From Hydrogenovibrio kuenenii DSM 12350 (GTDB lineage: Bacteria; Pseudomonadota; Gammaproteobacteria; Thiomicrospirales; Thiomicrospiraceae), in contig NZ_JAGP01000001.1 of the NCBI RefSeq assembly GCF_000526715.1, positions 868,001 to 932,000 of the forward strand: 64,000 nt of DNA. Reading direction: 5' to 3'. The notes beneath the pieces are model-generated. The model worked only from the letters and a program-made list of their open reading frames with translations, searched no databases and was not told the DNA's origin. Shown one piece after another: positions 44,608 to 53,760 of the stretch. The translations under genes were made by a program, and so were the position numbers. Each line of letters opens with the position of its first letter. Positions within the stretch are counted from its first letter, which is position 1.

Positions 44608-44630
44608 GGGCTGTTGAAAAGCCCATTTTA
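44608..44630 (+). terminator. Weak terminator after cysS
   Basis: Stem GGGCT/AGCCC with loop GTTGAAA, followed by ATTTTAT. Confidence 0.5.
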
Positions 44631-44718
44631 TAAGTGTTAGCAGACAAAAACCTTTTAAAAAATATGGAATTATATTCGTTAAGTTTATAATTTTTAATAA
44701 CTTTTTTCATATTAATGT

Positions 44719-44747
44719 TTGACAATATAAGAAAAGACTCATATAAT
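44719..44747 (+). promoter_or_regulatory. Strong sigma-70 promoter of an sRNA gene
   Basis: Perfect TTGACA (44719-44724) and perfect TATAAT (44742-44747) with a 17-bp spacer. No coding gene follows on this strand. Confidence 0.92.
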
Positions 44748-44753
44748 TTGCGC

Positions 44754-44850
44754 ATTCATGTTTCTTCATGAGTATCCTCCTCTGATTATTTCTTAATAAT
44801 CCAAGAAATAATTTTATTTAAGCCCTGGTTTGTCCCTAGGGCTTTTTTTT
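44754..44850 (+). ncRNA. Predicted orphan small RNA (about 97 nt)
   Basis: From the start predicted by the promoter the transcript would fold as hairpin 1 (TCATG/CATGA, 44756-44771), an exposed pyrimidine stretch TCCTCCTC (44775-44782), hairpin 2 with a perfect 10-bp stem ATTATTTCTT/AAGAAATAAT (44785-44812), and a Rho-independent terminator AGCCCT/AGGGCT with eight T (44821-44850). The single-stranded UCCUCCUC can pair with Shine-Dalgarno sequences, typical for trans-acting sRNAs. No reading frame with a ribosome site is present. Known sRNA families were not recognised. It lies between cysS and the convergent slt gene. Confidence 0.82.
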
Positions 44851-44903
44851 CGCCTAAAATTTCTTTCTTATGAATCTAAGTATTTGCTGAATAGTGGATA
44901 GCG

Positions 44904-46931
44904 CTATTTACTGGCGACAACTTTGGTGTCACCGCCAATCGGTTTCATGAAGTTTTCCAGTCTATCGTAGTGCTTACTGAGTACCGACTTGAAAATGGTT
45001 GTATATTCCATAACGGCTTTGACGTAGTCTCGCGTTTCTGTAAATGGAATCGTATCTATCCATTGATCGGCAGACATTTTTGAGTTCTTAGGAATCCAGG
45101 TATCAACTCTGTCTGGCCCTGCATTGTAAGCAGCTGTTGCTAAGATGCGATTACCATCATATTTATCGTCTAAATAATTTAAGTAGGCGCTGCCCAGCTG
45201 AATATTGGATTCTGCATTGGTTAACTGTGTATATTGTTTGCGTTTAAAGCCCAGTTTACGTCCAATATAACGCGCAGTATTGGGCAGAATCTGCATCAAC
45301 CCTACTGCACCAGCATGAGAGCTAATTGTTGGTGAAAAAGCACTCTCACGACGCATAACGCCATATACCCAGGCAGGATCTATCGTATGTTTTTTAGCGG
45401 CATTTAAAACCGGTTTTTTATAGGGGGTTGGGAAGCGGAGGTCAAGATCATCCCACATTTTGGCTTTAGCAATGGTTTGAATGGCAAGGTGGTGTTGTTG
45501 TCCTTCAGACATATAGTTTGCAACCGCTTCAATATCATCCGGCTCAATCCGTTTTAATAAGTGATACCACGCTCGTCGGAGGCTTAAACTCCAATGGATG
45601 GCAATGAGTTCTTTGATGGCGCTCAGTTGAGGGTATTTTTTTATTAGTTTATCCATATTAAATGATTTATCTGGCGCAGGATTAAATTGATAGGGTTGGT
45701 GTAGTTTGTCAGCAGACATAAACCCATAGAAATTGCGTTCTTTTGCCAAGTTTTGATAAATAGGTTTAGCTTGTTTGAATTCGTTTAGTGCTTCATAAGA
45801 CCGTGCTTTCCAATATAACCAACGATTCTGTTGTTGCATGTCATTTGGCAGTAAATCATATAGATCAAGGTAGTTAACCCAGTTTGACTCGCGTATGGCA
45901 AGTTGTAAACGCCAGTTCATAACTTTCTCGCTTTGCACTGCTTGGTCGAGGTTTTTCAAGTAATCCTGTGCCTCGGGTAAATACTTATAAGCAAAGCGTA
46001 GAGAGATTTGGCGTGATAATTTTTGCTTTTCCAAATGATTGAGACCATATTGGTCTGCACGTAGTTTTAATGTACTAAGAGCCAGTTTTGGATTTGAATA
46101 AGAAATACGTCTGACACCTTGTTTAAAAATGGGTTTTCTAATGACAGCAGGTACATAGCTCGGCATTTTTCTGTTGATAAGCTGAGGTTTTCTGTAGGTT
46201 TTTACCCAGAAGTTTAATGTCTTTCGACCTTGGGGAGAAAGCTCTCGTGAAAGTCTTTTCGCTTGTTTAAGATGCCCTTTACGCATGTTGAGCTCTATTC
46301 GTTGCCAAACCATAGACCCTGTAATGCGTTTTTTACTATGTAAGGTTTTGTTTAGTAAACGGCAAGCACGAGGAAGGCTCTCCTGAGATTCCCAAAACTG
46401 TGCGCCTTTGTCCAGAATAGCATCGGTTTGTCCTAGACGAATTCGTGCATCAAAGTAGTAGCATTGGAGTTCGGTTGAACTTTGTTTGCGTATATTGAAA
46501 TATTTTAGATAGCGCCTTGATTGATGTGTGCTTCCTAAGTATTCGAGATAATGTTTGATTAAGAAAGGGGTGAGTGTATGGTCAGGGTAGCTTCGGATAA
46601 ATTGAGCAATTTGGGATTCGGGTGTGGACTTGAAATGGTATCTAAAATCTAGATAAGACAAGTAAGGGTAAAGGATGTAGTTTTGAAGTTCTTTTTTATA
46701 GACAGCAATAAGAGGGCGATCATTTGCCTTAATAGCTTCGTAAGCATTTAGAAACTTCCGCTGATCTGGTGTGAGTTTTGTTCGATCAAGAGGGGTATTT
46801 GGATTATATGCTGCGCTACTTGAAATAGGGAAAATAGATAGGATGATGGCTGCACAGAGTAAAGAAACAAAGAGTAGGGTCGAAAGAAACGTTGATTGAA
46901 TGATTGAATGAATGATTCTTTTAAAAATCAC
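44904..46931 (-). CDS. slt: Soluble lytic murein transglycosylase (Slt70 type)
   Basis: Periplasmic enzyme that cleaves glycan strands to 1,6-anhydro-muropeptides. Signal segment at about 18-40, then a long alpha-superhelical U/L domain of about 450 residues, then the catalytic SLT domain with E529 (MRRESAFSPTISS), GAVGLMQILPNTA and ATAAYNAGPDRV. Length 675 aa matches Slt70. The start is GTG one base after the mltD stop, so the two transglycosylases form a tight operon. Its products are substrates for AmpD, encoded at 15.2 kb. Confidence 0.93.
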   Translation of the reverse strand: MIFKRIIHSIIQSTFLSTLLFVSLLCAAIILSIFPISSSAAYNPNTPLDRTKLTPDQRKFLNAYEAIKANDRPLIAVYKKELQNYILYPYLSYLDFRYHFKSTPESQIAQFIRSYPDHTLTPFLIKHYLEYLGSTHQSRRYLKYFNIRKQSSTELQCYYFDARIRLGQTDAILDKGAQFWESQESLPRACRLLNKTLHSKKRITGSMVWQRIELNMRKGHLKQAKRLSRELSPQGRKTLNFWVKTYRKPQLINRKMPSYVPAVIRKPIFKQGVRRISYSNPKLALSTLKLRADQYGLNHLEKQKLSRQISLRFAYKYLPEAQDYLKNLDQAVQSEKVMNWRLQLAIRESNWVNYLDLYDLLPNDMQQQNRWLYWKARSYEALNEFKQAKPIYQNLAKERNFYGFMSADKLHQPYQFNPAPDKSFNMDKLIKKYPQLSAIKELIAIHWSLSLRRAWYHLLKRIEPDDIEAVANYMSEGQQHHLAIQTIAKAKMWDDLDLRFPTPYKKPVLNAAKKHTIDPAWVYGVMRRESAFSPTISSHAGAVGLMQILPNTARYIGRKLGFKRKQYTQLTNAESNIQLGSAYLNYLDDKYDGNRILATAAYNAGPDRVDTWIPKNSKMSADQWIDTIPFTETRDYVKAVMEYTTIFKSVLSKHYDRLENFMKPIGGDTKVVASK

Positions 46932-46932
46932 G

Positions 46933-48609
46933 CTAACTCTTTACCCAGACATCAAGTTTTGTACCAGGTTGAACAATCTGTGATTTCCGGATTCCATTCC
47001 AATTGCAAAGTTCGGTTGTGGTGACAGAATACTTCTGTGCCACGATCCATAAACTTTCCCCTTTTTTGAGTGTATAGGTGAACTTCTTACCGTATTTATT
47101 GGAACGAATTTCAAGTTTCTGTCCCTTGCGTAAAGGAGAGCGAATACTAATGCGGTTCCACTCGCATAGGGTACGCGTAGATACATTATAGTAGCGGGCG
47201 ATTGTCCATAGGCTTTCACCAGGGCGTACGGTGTGATAGTACTTGCGGCCTCTATAGGCTTTTTTGGTTCGTTCAGCTAAACGTACAGCCTTGATTTGAT
47301 TTTTAGGGATAGGGATTAATAAGGTTTTCCCGGCTCGAATAAGGTTGTTATGTAGGCCGTTCAACTTCTTAATCTCATGTGCTGAGGTATGGTATCTGTG
47401 TGCAATCAATAATATGCTTTCACCTGGTTTGATAATATGTCTAGCCCAGTTAACTTTGAATTTATTAGGGTTTTTCTCATATTGTTCACGGAAGTCATTG
47501 GCAATATCCGCAGGTAATAACAAACGATGTTTGGAGTTTGGTGGTGTTGCAGCGCGTAAGAAACCAGGGTTTAGAACTTTGATGAGTTTTAAATCGGTTT
47601 GTGTCGCTTTTGCCACATTTCTCAAGTTGATTTGTTGAGTCAGTTTTAAATCATCAAAATAGGGTGCGTTCTCGATAGGCTCTAAGTGGATGTTGTATTC
47701 TGTCTGGTGATCAATCAAGTAAGCAACAGCAAGCAATTGTGGAACATAACGCTTGGTCTCTTGCGGCAGGTAGCGACGGATATTCCAAAAATTTGGATTA
47801 CCATTTGGATGCTTTCTTAAATATTTTCTTTGAGCTTTAAGTACATTGCCCAGCCCTGCATTATAGGATGCCAAGGCCAATAGCCAATCATAGTCATTCA
47901 TGACATAAAGCTGTTGTAGATAATCTAGCGCGGCTATAGTGCTTTTATAGATGTCTTGGCGACCGTCGTACCACCAGTTATGTTGTAGACCATATAAGTG
48001 ACCTGTTGAGGGCATAAATTGCCATAGTCCTGAAGCACTTACATAAGAGCGGGCAAATGGATAGTAACCACTTTCAATGACTGGCAAGAGTGCAATTTCA
48101 TAAGGCATTTTGCGCTTTTTGATTTCTTGCATGATGTAGTACAAATAGGGTTTTGCACGAATAGAAACGCGTTTTAAGTATTTACGGCGTTTGAGATAGT
48201 AGTTGATATAGGATTTATATTCTTCAGCGTGAGCTGGCGCAAGAAAAAAGTTGTGGCTAAGTACTTCCCATAGATTGTCTGTTTCATAGGCGCTTGGCGC
48301 ATGGACAAAGTTTTTGAGGTGCTGAGTATCAGCCTCTGCAACATCGTATTTTTCAAAGGTGGCTTTTTGAATGGTTTGCTCGAAGCTTAAGCTCTCAGCA
48401 TCATCCATTTCAGAAGGCATGGTGATAGGGAGTTTGGGATTGGATTCGTTATCCGTACTCGTGGTGGCATCATCAATGCTGTTGCTTAGCTGAGAACTTT
48501 GTTTGTTTGAGCTTTGATCTGCTTTGGTAGGCATGAGCTCACAACCATTCAATAATAACGGTAGGAGAAAGCAGCTAATAAGAAAAAAGTATTTTTGCAC
48601 AAAGCTCAT
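46933..48609 (-). CDS. mltD: Membrane-bound lytic murein transglycosylase D with three LysM domains
   Basis: Outer-membrane lipoprotein (lipobox LLNGC, C23) with a low-complexity Ser/Asn/Asp linker, an SLT catalytic domain with E179 (LLPVIESGYYPFARS) and GLWQFMPSTGHLYGL, and three LysM repeats (about 390-433, 458-502, 510-555). E. coli MltD has two LysM repeats, so one more is present here. It precedes slt with a one-base gap. Confidence 0.93.
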   Translation of the reverse strand: MSFVQKYFFLISCFLLPLLLNGCELMPTKADQSSNKQSSQLSNSIDDATTSTDNESNPKLPITMPSEMDDAESLSFEQTIQKATFEKYDVAEADTQHLKNFVHAPSAYETDNLWEVLSHNFFLAPAHAEEYKSYINYYLKRRKYLKRVSIRAKPYLYYIMQEIKKRKMPYEIALLPVIESGYYPFARSYVSASGLWQFMPSTGHLYGLQHNWWYDGRQDIYKSTIAALDYLQQLYVMNDYDWLLALASYNAGLGNVLKAQRKYLRKHPNGNPNFWNIRRYLPQETKRYVPQLLAVAYLIDHQTEYNIHLEPIENAPYFDDLKLTQQINLRNVAKATQTDLKLIKVLNPGFLRAATPPNSKHRLLLPADIANDFREQYEKNPNKFKVNWARHIIKPGESILLIAHRYHTSAHEIKKLNGLHNNLIRAGKTLLIPIPKNQIKAVRLAERTKKAYRGRKYYHTVRPGESLWTIARYYNVSTRTLCEWNRISIRSPLRKGQKLEIRSNKYGKKFTYTLKKGESLWIVAQKYSVTTTELCNWNGIRKSQIVQPGTKLDVWVKS

Positions 48610-48666
48610 AATTTAAAAGTCAATCAGTATAGATTCTTGTGGCCTGTTAACACTAACACGCATTTG

Positions 48667-49485
48667 TTAAATAGATTTAACAGACTCTAAAATACCAGTT
48701 TTATCTAACGAATCTTTCCAACTTCTTAACGTAGCATAAAGATTAGCATTTGAATCCAATTGGAAATTATAGAAGGATTGGTGACGTTTGATAAGTATTT
48801 CTTTTAAATTTTCTGTATCAAAGCGTAAAAAAGGGTTGGTTTGTTTTTCCACGCCAAGCTTTTCTGGCACGCACGGTATGCCCGCTAGTGTTTTTTGCGT
48901 AACTTCTTGTTGTCTTTTGAGTACGGCTTCATTATCTGGTTCTGCAATCGCAGCAAAATTGATGTTCGCCATAGTGTATTCGTGACCACAATACACCATG
49001 CAATCGTCATTTAGGGCTCTCAATTTAAGTAGGGATTCCGCCATAGGTTTTGGAGACATGGTCCAAGTTTTGCCGCAACCAGCGGTAAAGAGAACGTCAC
49101 CGGAAAATAGTGCTTTTGGGTGGTAGAAGACGATATGCTCATGGGTGTGACCGGGCACTTCAAGTATTTCAAAAACTTCGTCAAGCACCTGAACCTTGTC
49201 GCCTTCTAAAACGGGATATGTGACATGCTTATAGGGACCGCGAGGATTACTGACAACCGGTGTGTCACCAAGAGCGTTTAATACTTCCTGAATACCGTCT
49301 GTATGGTCGTAATGATGATGCGTGAGTAAAATACCTGCTAGTTTTAGCTGGTTTTCCTGAAAGTAAGGAATGACGCGTTTACTTTCACCAGGATCAACCA
49401 CCCAAGCATCATGAATAGCTGGGTCTTCTGATTGTATAATCCAAATATAATTGTCGTAATCAGTTGGTAAACCAATGATTTTCAT
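48667..49485 (-). CDS. gloB: Hydroxyacylglutathione hydrolase (glyoxalase II)
   Basis: Metallo-beta-lactamase-fold enzyme hydrolysing S-lactoylglutathione in methylglyoxal detoxification. Metal motif T-H56-H-H58-Y-D60-H61, PGHTHEHIVFY, GDVLFTAGCGK, and the substrate-binding VYCGHEYTMANINFA. Length 272 aa, slightly above the norm. Divergent from the methyltransferase gene, as in the E. coli gloB / yafS-rnhA-dnaQ locus. Confidence 0.94.
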   Translation of the reverse strand: MKIIGLPTDYDNYIWIIQSEDPAIHDAWVVDPGESKRVIPYFQENQLKLAGILLTHHHYDHTDGIQEVLNALGDTPVVSNPRGPYKHVTYPVLEGDKVQVLDEVFEILEVPGHTHEHIVFYHPKALFSGDVLFTAGCGKTWTMSPKPMAESLLKLRALNDDCMVYCGHEYTMANINFAAIAEPDNEAVLKRQQEVTQKTLAGIPCVPEKLGVEKQTNPFLRFDTENLKEILIKRHQSFYNFQLDSNANLYATLRSWKDSLDKTGILESVKSI

Positions 49486-49545
49486 GCGCCATCCTGAGAA
49501 TTGTTATAATCGTTGAAATTCTAACAAATCTGATGACACTATTTC

Positions 49546-50340
49546 ATGCGGAATCTGCCTTTCCAAACATTTTTGTCACACTTTTATCAAACGCCGAAAG
49601 GCTTGTCTTTATTGAATGACGAAAAACTGTTGATAGAACGTAGTTTAGATAAGGTATTTGGTTATTATCTTGTGCAGATGGGTATGACCTGCGAAGCAGA
49701 TTTAACTCAGAAATGCCGCGTTAGCCATAAAGTTTTTACCGATTTAGCCTTACCCAAGAATGTTTCTCCAGAACAGGCTCAAGAATTCGTGGTAGCGGAT
49801 TTGAATTATTTGCCTTTTAAAGATGATTCGATAGATGCCGCCGTTATGCCTCACACGCTCGAATCGGTTTCTGATCCATATCATTTGCTAAGGCAGGTTG
49901 ATAAAATGCTTGTGCCAGAAGGACATATTCTCATTACGGGGTTTAATCCCTTTGGTTGTCAGATTATTCGCCAGAAAATGGGTGAAAATCGTCAAAGTTT
50001 TAATCGAGCCAACTTGGTTAAAGAGAGTAGGGTGGTTGATTGGTTAAATGTGTTGGGGTACGAGATCCAAAAAGTTAGCTTTAGTACTTTAAGCTGTGCC
50101 ACAAAGGATGTAGAAACTTATCAGCCGAGTCGATTTTTATTATCTTTAGAGTATTGGATGGATAAAGTTGGGTTGGATTTGGGTAATGTGTATTGTGTGT
50201 TAGCTAAGAAAAAAGTCGGTTCACCTACGCCTGTTGGTCTTAACTGGCGTTTAGCACCTTGGCAAACTGTTAAAAAAGGGCGGGTAATCGCTAACTCAGA
50301 AGTACATCAGTCCAGAGCGGTTGATTCAAGTAATAAATAG
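49546..50340 (+). CDS. SAM-dependent methyltransferase (YafS-like)
   Basis: A 264-aa class I methyltransferase-like protein. Its N-terminal glycine-rich SAM loop is poorly kept, but FVVADLNYLPFKDDSIDAAVMPHTLE (motif II/III) and LLRQVDKMLVPEGHILITGFNPF (post III) are clear. It matches the YafS group, of unknown substrate, and lies in the conserved position between gloB and rnhA. It ends with a stretch rich in polar residues. It precedes rnhA by 15 bp and probably shares its transcript. Confidence 0.85.
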   Translation: MRNLPFQTFLSHFYQTPKGLSLLNDEKLLIERSLDKVFGYYLVQMGMTCEADLTQKCRVSHKVFTDLALPKNVSPEQAQEFVVADLNYLPFKDDSIDAAVMPHTLESVSDPYHLLRQVDKMLVPEGHILITGFNPFGCQIIRQKMGENRQSFNRANLVKESRVVDWLNVLGYEIQKVSFSTLSCATKDVETYQPSRFLLSLEYWMDKVGLDLGNVYCVLAKKKVGSPTPVGLNWRLAPWQTVKKGRVIANSEVHQSRAVDSSNK

Positions 50341-50355
50341 AAACAAGAGAGATTG

Positions 50356-50796
50356 ATGAAAGAAGTAGAAATATTTACCGATGGTGGTTGTCGTGGAAAC
50401 CCAGGTGTTGGCGGCTGGGGTGCTTTGCTAAGAATGGGTGGGCATGAAAAAGAGCTTAAAGGTTCAGAACCTGATACCACTAATAATCGCATGGAGTTAA
50501 CGGCTGCTATACAAGCGTTAAAAGCCTTGAAATTCCCTTGCAAAGTGATACTGACAACGGACTCTCAATATGTTAAAAATGGTATTACGCAATGGATGCC
50601 AAACTGGAAAAAAAATCAATGGCGTACCGCAGCCAAAAAGCCAGTAAAGAATCAGGACTTATGGCAGCAACTTGATGAAGCTATTCAGCAACATAACATA
50701 GAGTGGAAATGGGTTAAAGGTCATGCGGGTCACGACGAAAATGAACGCGTAGATGAATTAGCCAATCAAGCAATGGATGAACTGTTAAATGTATAA
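50356..50796 (+). CDS. rnhA: Ribonuclease HI
   Basis: Degrades RNA in RNA-DNA hybrids. Catalytic acid residues are present: D in [13 protein letters not shown] in [14 protein letters not shown] in LTTDSQYV and D in [12 protein letters not shown], with the basic handle [20 protein letters not shown]. Length 146 aa from ATG 50356; the TTG at 50353 adds one residue. It overlaps the next gene by 8 bp. Confidence 0.96.
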   Translation: MKEVEIFTDGGCRGNPGVGGWGALLRMGGHEKELKGSEPDTTNNRMELTAAIQALKALKFPCKVILTTDSQYVKNGITQWMPNWKKNQWRTAAKKPVKNQDLWQQLDEAIQQHNIEWKWVKGHAGHDENERVDELANQAMDELLNV

Positions 50797-51715
50797 AAAG
50801 TTATTAGCCAATTTAGTGAAACCCGTATTGATAGCTGGGTTGTTTGTATCTCAATCTCTTTATGCTCAAACCCCAATTGTTCAAGTTGAAAAGGGTGTTT
50901 TAGAGCAGGGTGGGTTTGTTGTTCTGAAGGTGGCCCCGGGGTTTGATGTGAGTTATAAACATCATATGTTGAAGCCAGACGGTGAAGGTCGTGTGTTAAT
51001 TGGATTTTCACGTAATGATCGTGCAAAACAAACGATTACACTGCTAGAAAATAACGGTAAAAAATTCAAGAAAACACTCAAAATTACCAAGCGTAGTTAT
51101 ACAGTTCAACGTATTAATGGCTTACCAAAAAATAAAGTTTCACCTGATAAGGCGACGCTAAAACTGATTTACCATGATATTGCTGAAGCGAAAAAAGCAC
51201 GAAAAATTAATTTACCCAACCCGTATTTTGATAGCGGTTTCGATTGGCCGACAAAGGGGATTATCAGCGGTATTTACGGTAGCCAACGTATTTTAAATGG
51301 CAAACCGCGTGCACCGCATTTAGGCGTTGATATTGCAGCACCTCAGGGAACGCCTTTACATGCCCCTGCGGATGGAAAAATTACGCTGAATGAAAGTATG
51401 GTTCTAAGTGGTAATACTGTGATGATCGACCATGGCTATGGTTTGCGTTCAACCGTAATGCACCTACATAAAGTATTTGTTAAACAGGGTGAGTTGGTAA
51501 AAAAAGGGCAAGTTATTGGTGAAGTGGGGCAAACAGGGCGAGCAACTGGGCCGCACGTTCATTGGGGGATGAGCTGGTTCAATGTTCGTCTTGACCCTTC
51601 TTTACTGTTAAAACGTAACTTAAAACCGGGGGATAGAGTATCGCCTTCGGCAATGGTATTAAGTGAAAAAGAGCCTTTAGAAAAAGAAGTTGCACTTAAA
51701 GCCAACGCTAAATAA
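50789..51715 (+). CDS. M23 family metallopeptidase, periplasmic
   Basis: A 308-aa protein with signal peptide (cleavage after LYA, about 26), an N-terminal beta domain and a C-terminal LytM/M23 domain. Zinc ligands are intact: H177-x3-D181 ([13 protein letters not shown]) and H256/H258 ([10 protein letters not shown]), so it should be an active peptidoglycan endopeptidase rather than a degenerate activator. It overlaps rnhA and converges on dnaQ. It may work with the lytic transglycosylases encoded 3 kb away. Confidence 0.9.
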   Translation: MYKKLLANLVKPVLIAGLFVSQSLYAQTPIVQVEKGVLEQGGFVVLKVAPGFDVSYKHHMLKPDGEGRVLIGFSRNDRAKQTITLLENNGKKFKKTLKITKRSYTVQRINGLPKNKVSPDKATLKLIYHDIAEAKKARKINLPNPYFDSGFDWPTKGIISGIYGSQRILNGKPRAPHLGVDIAAPQGTPLHAPADGKITLNESMVLSGNTVMIDHGYGLRSTVMHLHKVFVKQGELVKKGQVIGEVGQTGRATGPHVHWGMSWFNVRLDPSLLLKRNLKPGDRVSPSAMVLSEKEPLEKEVALKANAK

Positions 51716-51724
51716 ACGTTGGAT

Positions 51725-52435
51725 TTACCAGCTTAGAGGTTCCCCGAATTTTTCGCTGATTGCCTCCAATTTCTTTTGGTGGCGTTCAAGCTCTTCAGGT
51801 GTAGCTTTTAATACTTTCAATTTTTGTCGGTTGATGTCCAGTTTAACCACATGATTTTCTCCATCGTTTTCAAAAGAATCATGCAGCATTAAGTCGGTTT
51901 GACCGCCTGTCATCGCCAAATAAACATCCGCAAGGATCTCGGAATCGAGTAAGGCGCCATGGAGCGTTCGGCTTGAATTGTCTATACCAAATCGTTTACA
52001 CAAGGCATCCAACGTATTTCGTTGCCCAGGAAATGATTTGCGAGCCATTTTTAAACTATCAGTAATAGTGCAGTGGTCTTCAATTTTGCCCCAACGGTTA
52101 TTTTTCAATTGAGATAACTCATGGTTGATAAAACCGACATCGAAAGGGGCGTTATGAATAATTAGTTCCGCACCGGAAACGTACTCCATAAAATCATCAA
52201 TCACATCGGCAAAAATTGGCTTACCTTCCAAAAATTCATTAGTAATACCATGAACCGCTATCGCATCTTCCGGTACGTCTCGTTCTGGTTGAATATATTG
52301 ATGATAATTATTGTGTGTGAGCTTTCGTTTAACCATTTCGACAGCACCAATTTCGATAACTTTGTCGCCGCTTTTCGGGTCAAGCCCTGTGGTTTCAGTA
52401 TCCATAATGATTTGACGCATTTCTGATAGACTCAT
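51725..52435 (-). CDS. dnaQ: DNA polymerase III epsilon subunit (proofreading exonuclease)
   Basis: DnaQ-type 3'-5' exonuclease of the replicase. Exo I IIMDTETTGLDP, Exo II HNAPFDVGFINHEL and Exo III HGALLDSEILADVYLAM are complete; the C-terminal 50 residues would bind the alpha subunit. Length 236 aa is normal. In E. coli dnaQ and rnhA are divergent neighbours; here they are close, with the M23 gene between them and dnaQ convergent. Confidence 0.95.
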   Translation of the reverse strand: MSLSEMRQIIMDTETTGLDPKSGDKVIEIGAVEMVKRKLTHNNYHQYIQPERDVPEDAIAVHGITNEFLEGKPIFADVIDDFMEYVSGAELIIHNAPFDVGFINHELSQLKNNRWGKIEDHCTITDSLKMARKSFPGQRNTLDALCKRFGIDNSSRTLHGALLDSEILADVYLAMTGGQTDLMLHDSFENDGENHVVKLDINRQKLKVLKATPEELERHQKKLEAISEKFGEPLSW

Positions 52436-52553
52436 TGCTTGTTTCGGTTAAAATATGCGCTATTGTAACCCAACCCTTGCTTTGTGAGGGAAAGTAAAAG
52501 CAGGACGTGTACCGTAATTTTGGCGATACGTTGGTGATAAAAAGGACAGATTG

Positions 52554-52979
52554 ATGAGAATTAAAAAAGGTAGTGAAGTCACTTTTCATTATGAATTACG
52601 CGACGATTCGGGTGAGTTACTTGATTCAACGTATGGTGGAGAGCCGGTACATTACGTTCATGGAGAAGGCGAGATTATTGATGGTTTGGAAGAGCTGTTA
52701 GAAGGTGAAGAGCCAGGTTTTGAAGCTAAAGCTGAAATTCCGCCAGAAAAAGGTTACGGAGTCACAAGTCAGGATTTGATTGTCTATGCGTCACCAGAAA
52801 ATTTTGACGATAACGTAGAAATCAAAATTGGCGAAGTTGTAGAGACTGAAGACCCTAATGGTGACATCATTGCATTCCGCATTGTGGAAGTTGATGAAGA
52901 TAAGGTTTACTTAGATGGTAACCATCCGTTGGCAGATAAAACACTGCACTACAAAGTTGAAGTTGTTGAAGTTGCTTAA
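52554..52979 (+). CDS. FKBP-type peptidyl-prolyl isomerase (SlyD-like)
   Basis: A 141-aa SlyD-type FKBP: an N-terminal half domain (VTFHYELRDDSGELLDSTYG), the inserted-in-flap chaperone domain, and the closing LDGNHPLADKTLHYKVEVVEV strand. The His/Cys-rich metal tail of E. coli SlyD is absent, so nickel delivery is unlikely. The protein is very acidic. Start ATG 52554 follows AAAAGGA. A terminator lies 24 bp after the stop. Confidence 0.9.
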   Translation: MRIKKGSEVTFHYELRDDSGELLDSTYGGEPVHYVHGEGEIIDGLEELLEGEEPGFEAKAEIPPEKGYGVTSQDLIVYASPENFDDNVEIKIGEVVETEDPNGDIIAFRIVEVDEDKVYLDGNHPLADKTLHYKVEVVEVA

Positions 52980-53002
52980 TTAAGTTGTTTTTACGGCAAT
53001 AA

Positions 53003-53029
53003 AAAAGCCCCGCATGCGGGGCTTTTTTT
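53003..53029 (+). terminator. Rho-independent terminator after the FKBP gene
   Basis: GC-rich stem AAAGCCCCGC/GCGGGGCTTT around ATG, followed by a T run. Because A runs lie on the other side it may act in both directions. Confidence 0.93.
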
Positions 53030-53044
53030 GTTTGTGAATCTGAC

Positions 53045-53064
53045 AAAATCTGCCAGGCTGGGGT
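53045..53064 (+). repeat. Dispersed motif, copy 10 (intergenic)
   Basis: Full consensus AAAATCTGCCAGGCTGGGGT between two convergent genes, 16 nt after the FKBP terminator. Confidence 0.88.
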
Positions 53065-53070
53065 AAGGGG

Positions 53071-53760
53071 TTAAGCCACGTTACCACACTGCATATTGCC
53101 CGGAACGGCAATGTCGATTTTACGTGGTCTTGGAAGGTTAAGATTATCCATGATCACTGAAAAATCTTCAAAAGACTTGCCTTTTCCAACTCTTGAGTTG
53201 TATTCCACTTCTTCACCGATAGTAGATTGAGAGAATCCTTTGTAATCATGTGCTGGGAATACAAGTGTTTCAGCAGGCAGTTTAAATAGCTTTTCGGTTA
53301 AAGATTCATACATGGCTTCATTGCTGCCCAGTTGAAAGTCAGTACGACCACAATCTCTTACCAACAAGGTATCACCCGTAAATACAGCACCATCAATTTG
53401 ATATGTGATGTCATTGTCGGTGTGACCAGGTGTGTGAAGCACGCGAATTGATTGTTGCCCCAACATAAAGCTATCACCTTCTTCCGCTAAAATATCCGCA
53501 CACTCTGAACCAGAGTTTTTATGCACAACAATTTTTGCGCCGGTATGTTTGCGAATCGGTCCTGCACCAGTAATATGGTCTGCATGAATATGAGTTTCCA
53601 ATAAGTATTTAACCTTCAAACCAAGCTCTTCGATATGCTGTATATCACGTTCAACTTGCTCTGCAACCGTATCTATCACTGCGGCTTCTTTGGTGTCTTC
53701 ATCCCAAAGCAAGTAAGTGTAAGTCCAGGTTTCATAGTCAAAAAGTTGTCGAATTTTCAT
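53071..53760 (-). CDS. ETHE1-like persulfide dioxygenase (MBL fold)
   Basis: A metallo-beta-lactamase-fold protein of 229 aa with the mononuclear-iron pattern of ETHE1-type sulfur dioxygenases: H57-x-H59-x-D61-H62, H113 (TPGHTDND), D130, and H171 (FPAHDYKG), plus CGRTDFQLGS. These enzymes oxidise glutathione persulfide to sulfite. The SD GGAGG overlaps the upstream ATG at 53772, so translation should begin at 53760 (MKIRQLF). The C-terminus has a Cys-containing tail. With the rhodanese at 1.7 kb it fits a sulfur-oxidising lifestyle; a glyoxalase II-like role cannot be fully excluded. Confidence 0.85.
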   Translation of the reverse strand: MKIRQLFDYETWTYTYLLWDEDTKEAAVIDTVAEQVERDIQHIEELGLKVKYLLETHIHADHITGAGPIRKHTGAKIVVHKNSGSECADILAEEGDSFMLGQQSIRVLHTPGHTDNDITYQIDGAVFTGDTLLVRDCGRTDFQLGSNEAMYESLTEKLFKLPAETLVFPAHDYKGFSQSTIGEEVEYNSRVGKGKSFEDFSVIMDNLNLPRPRKIDIAVPGNMQCGNVA

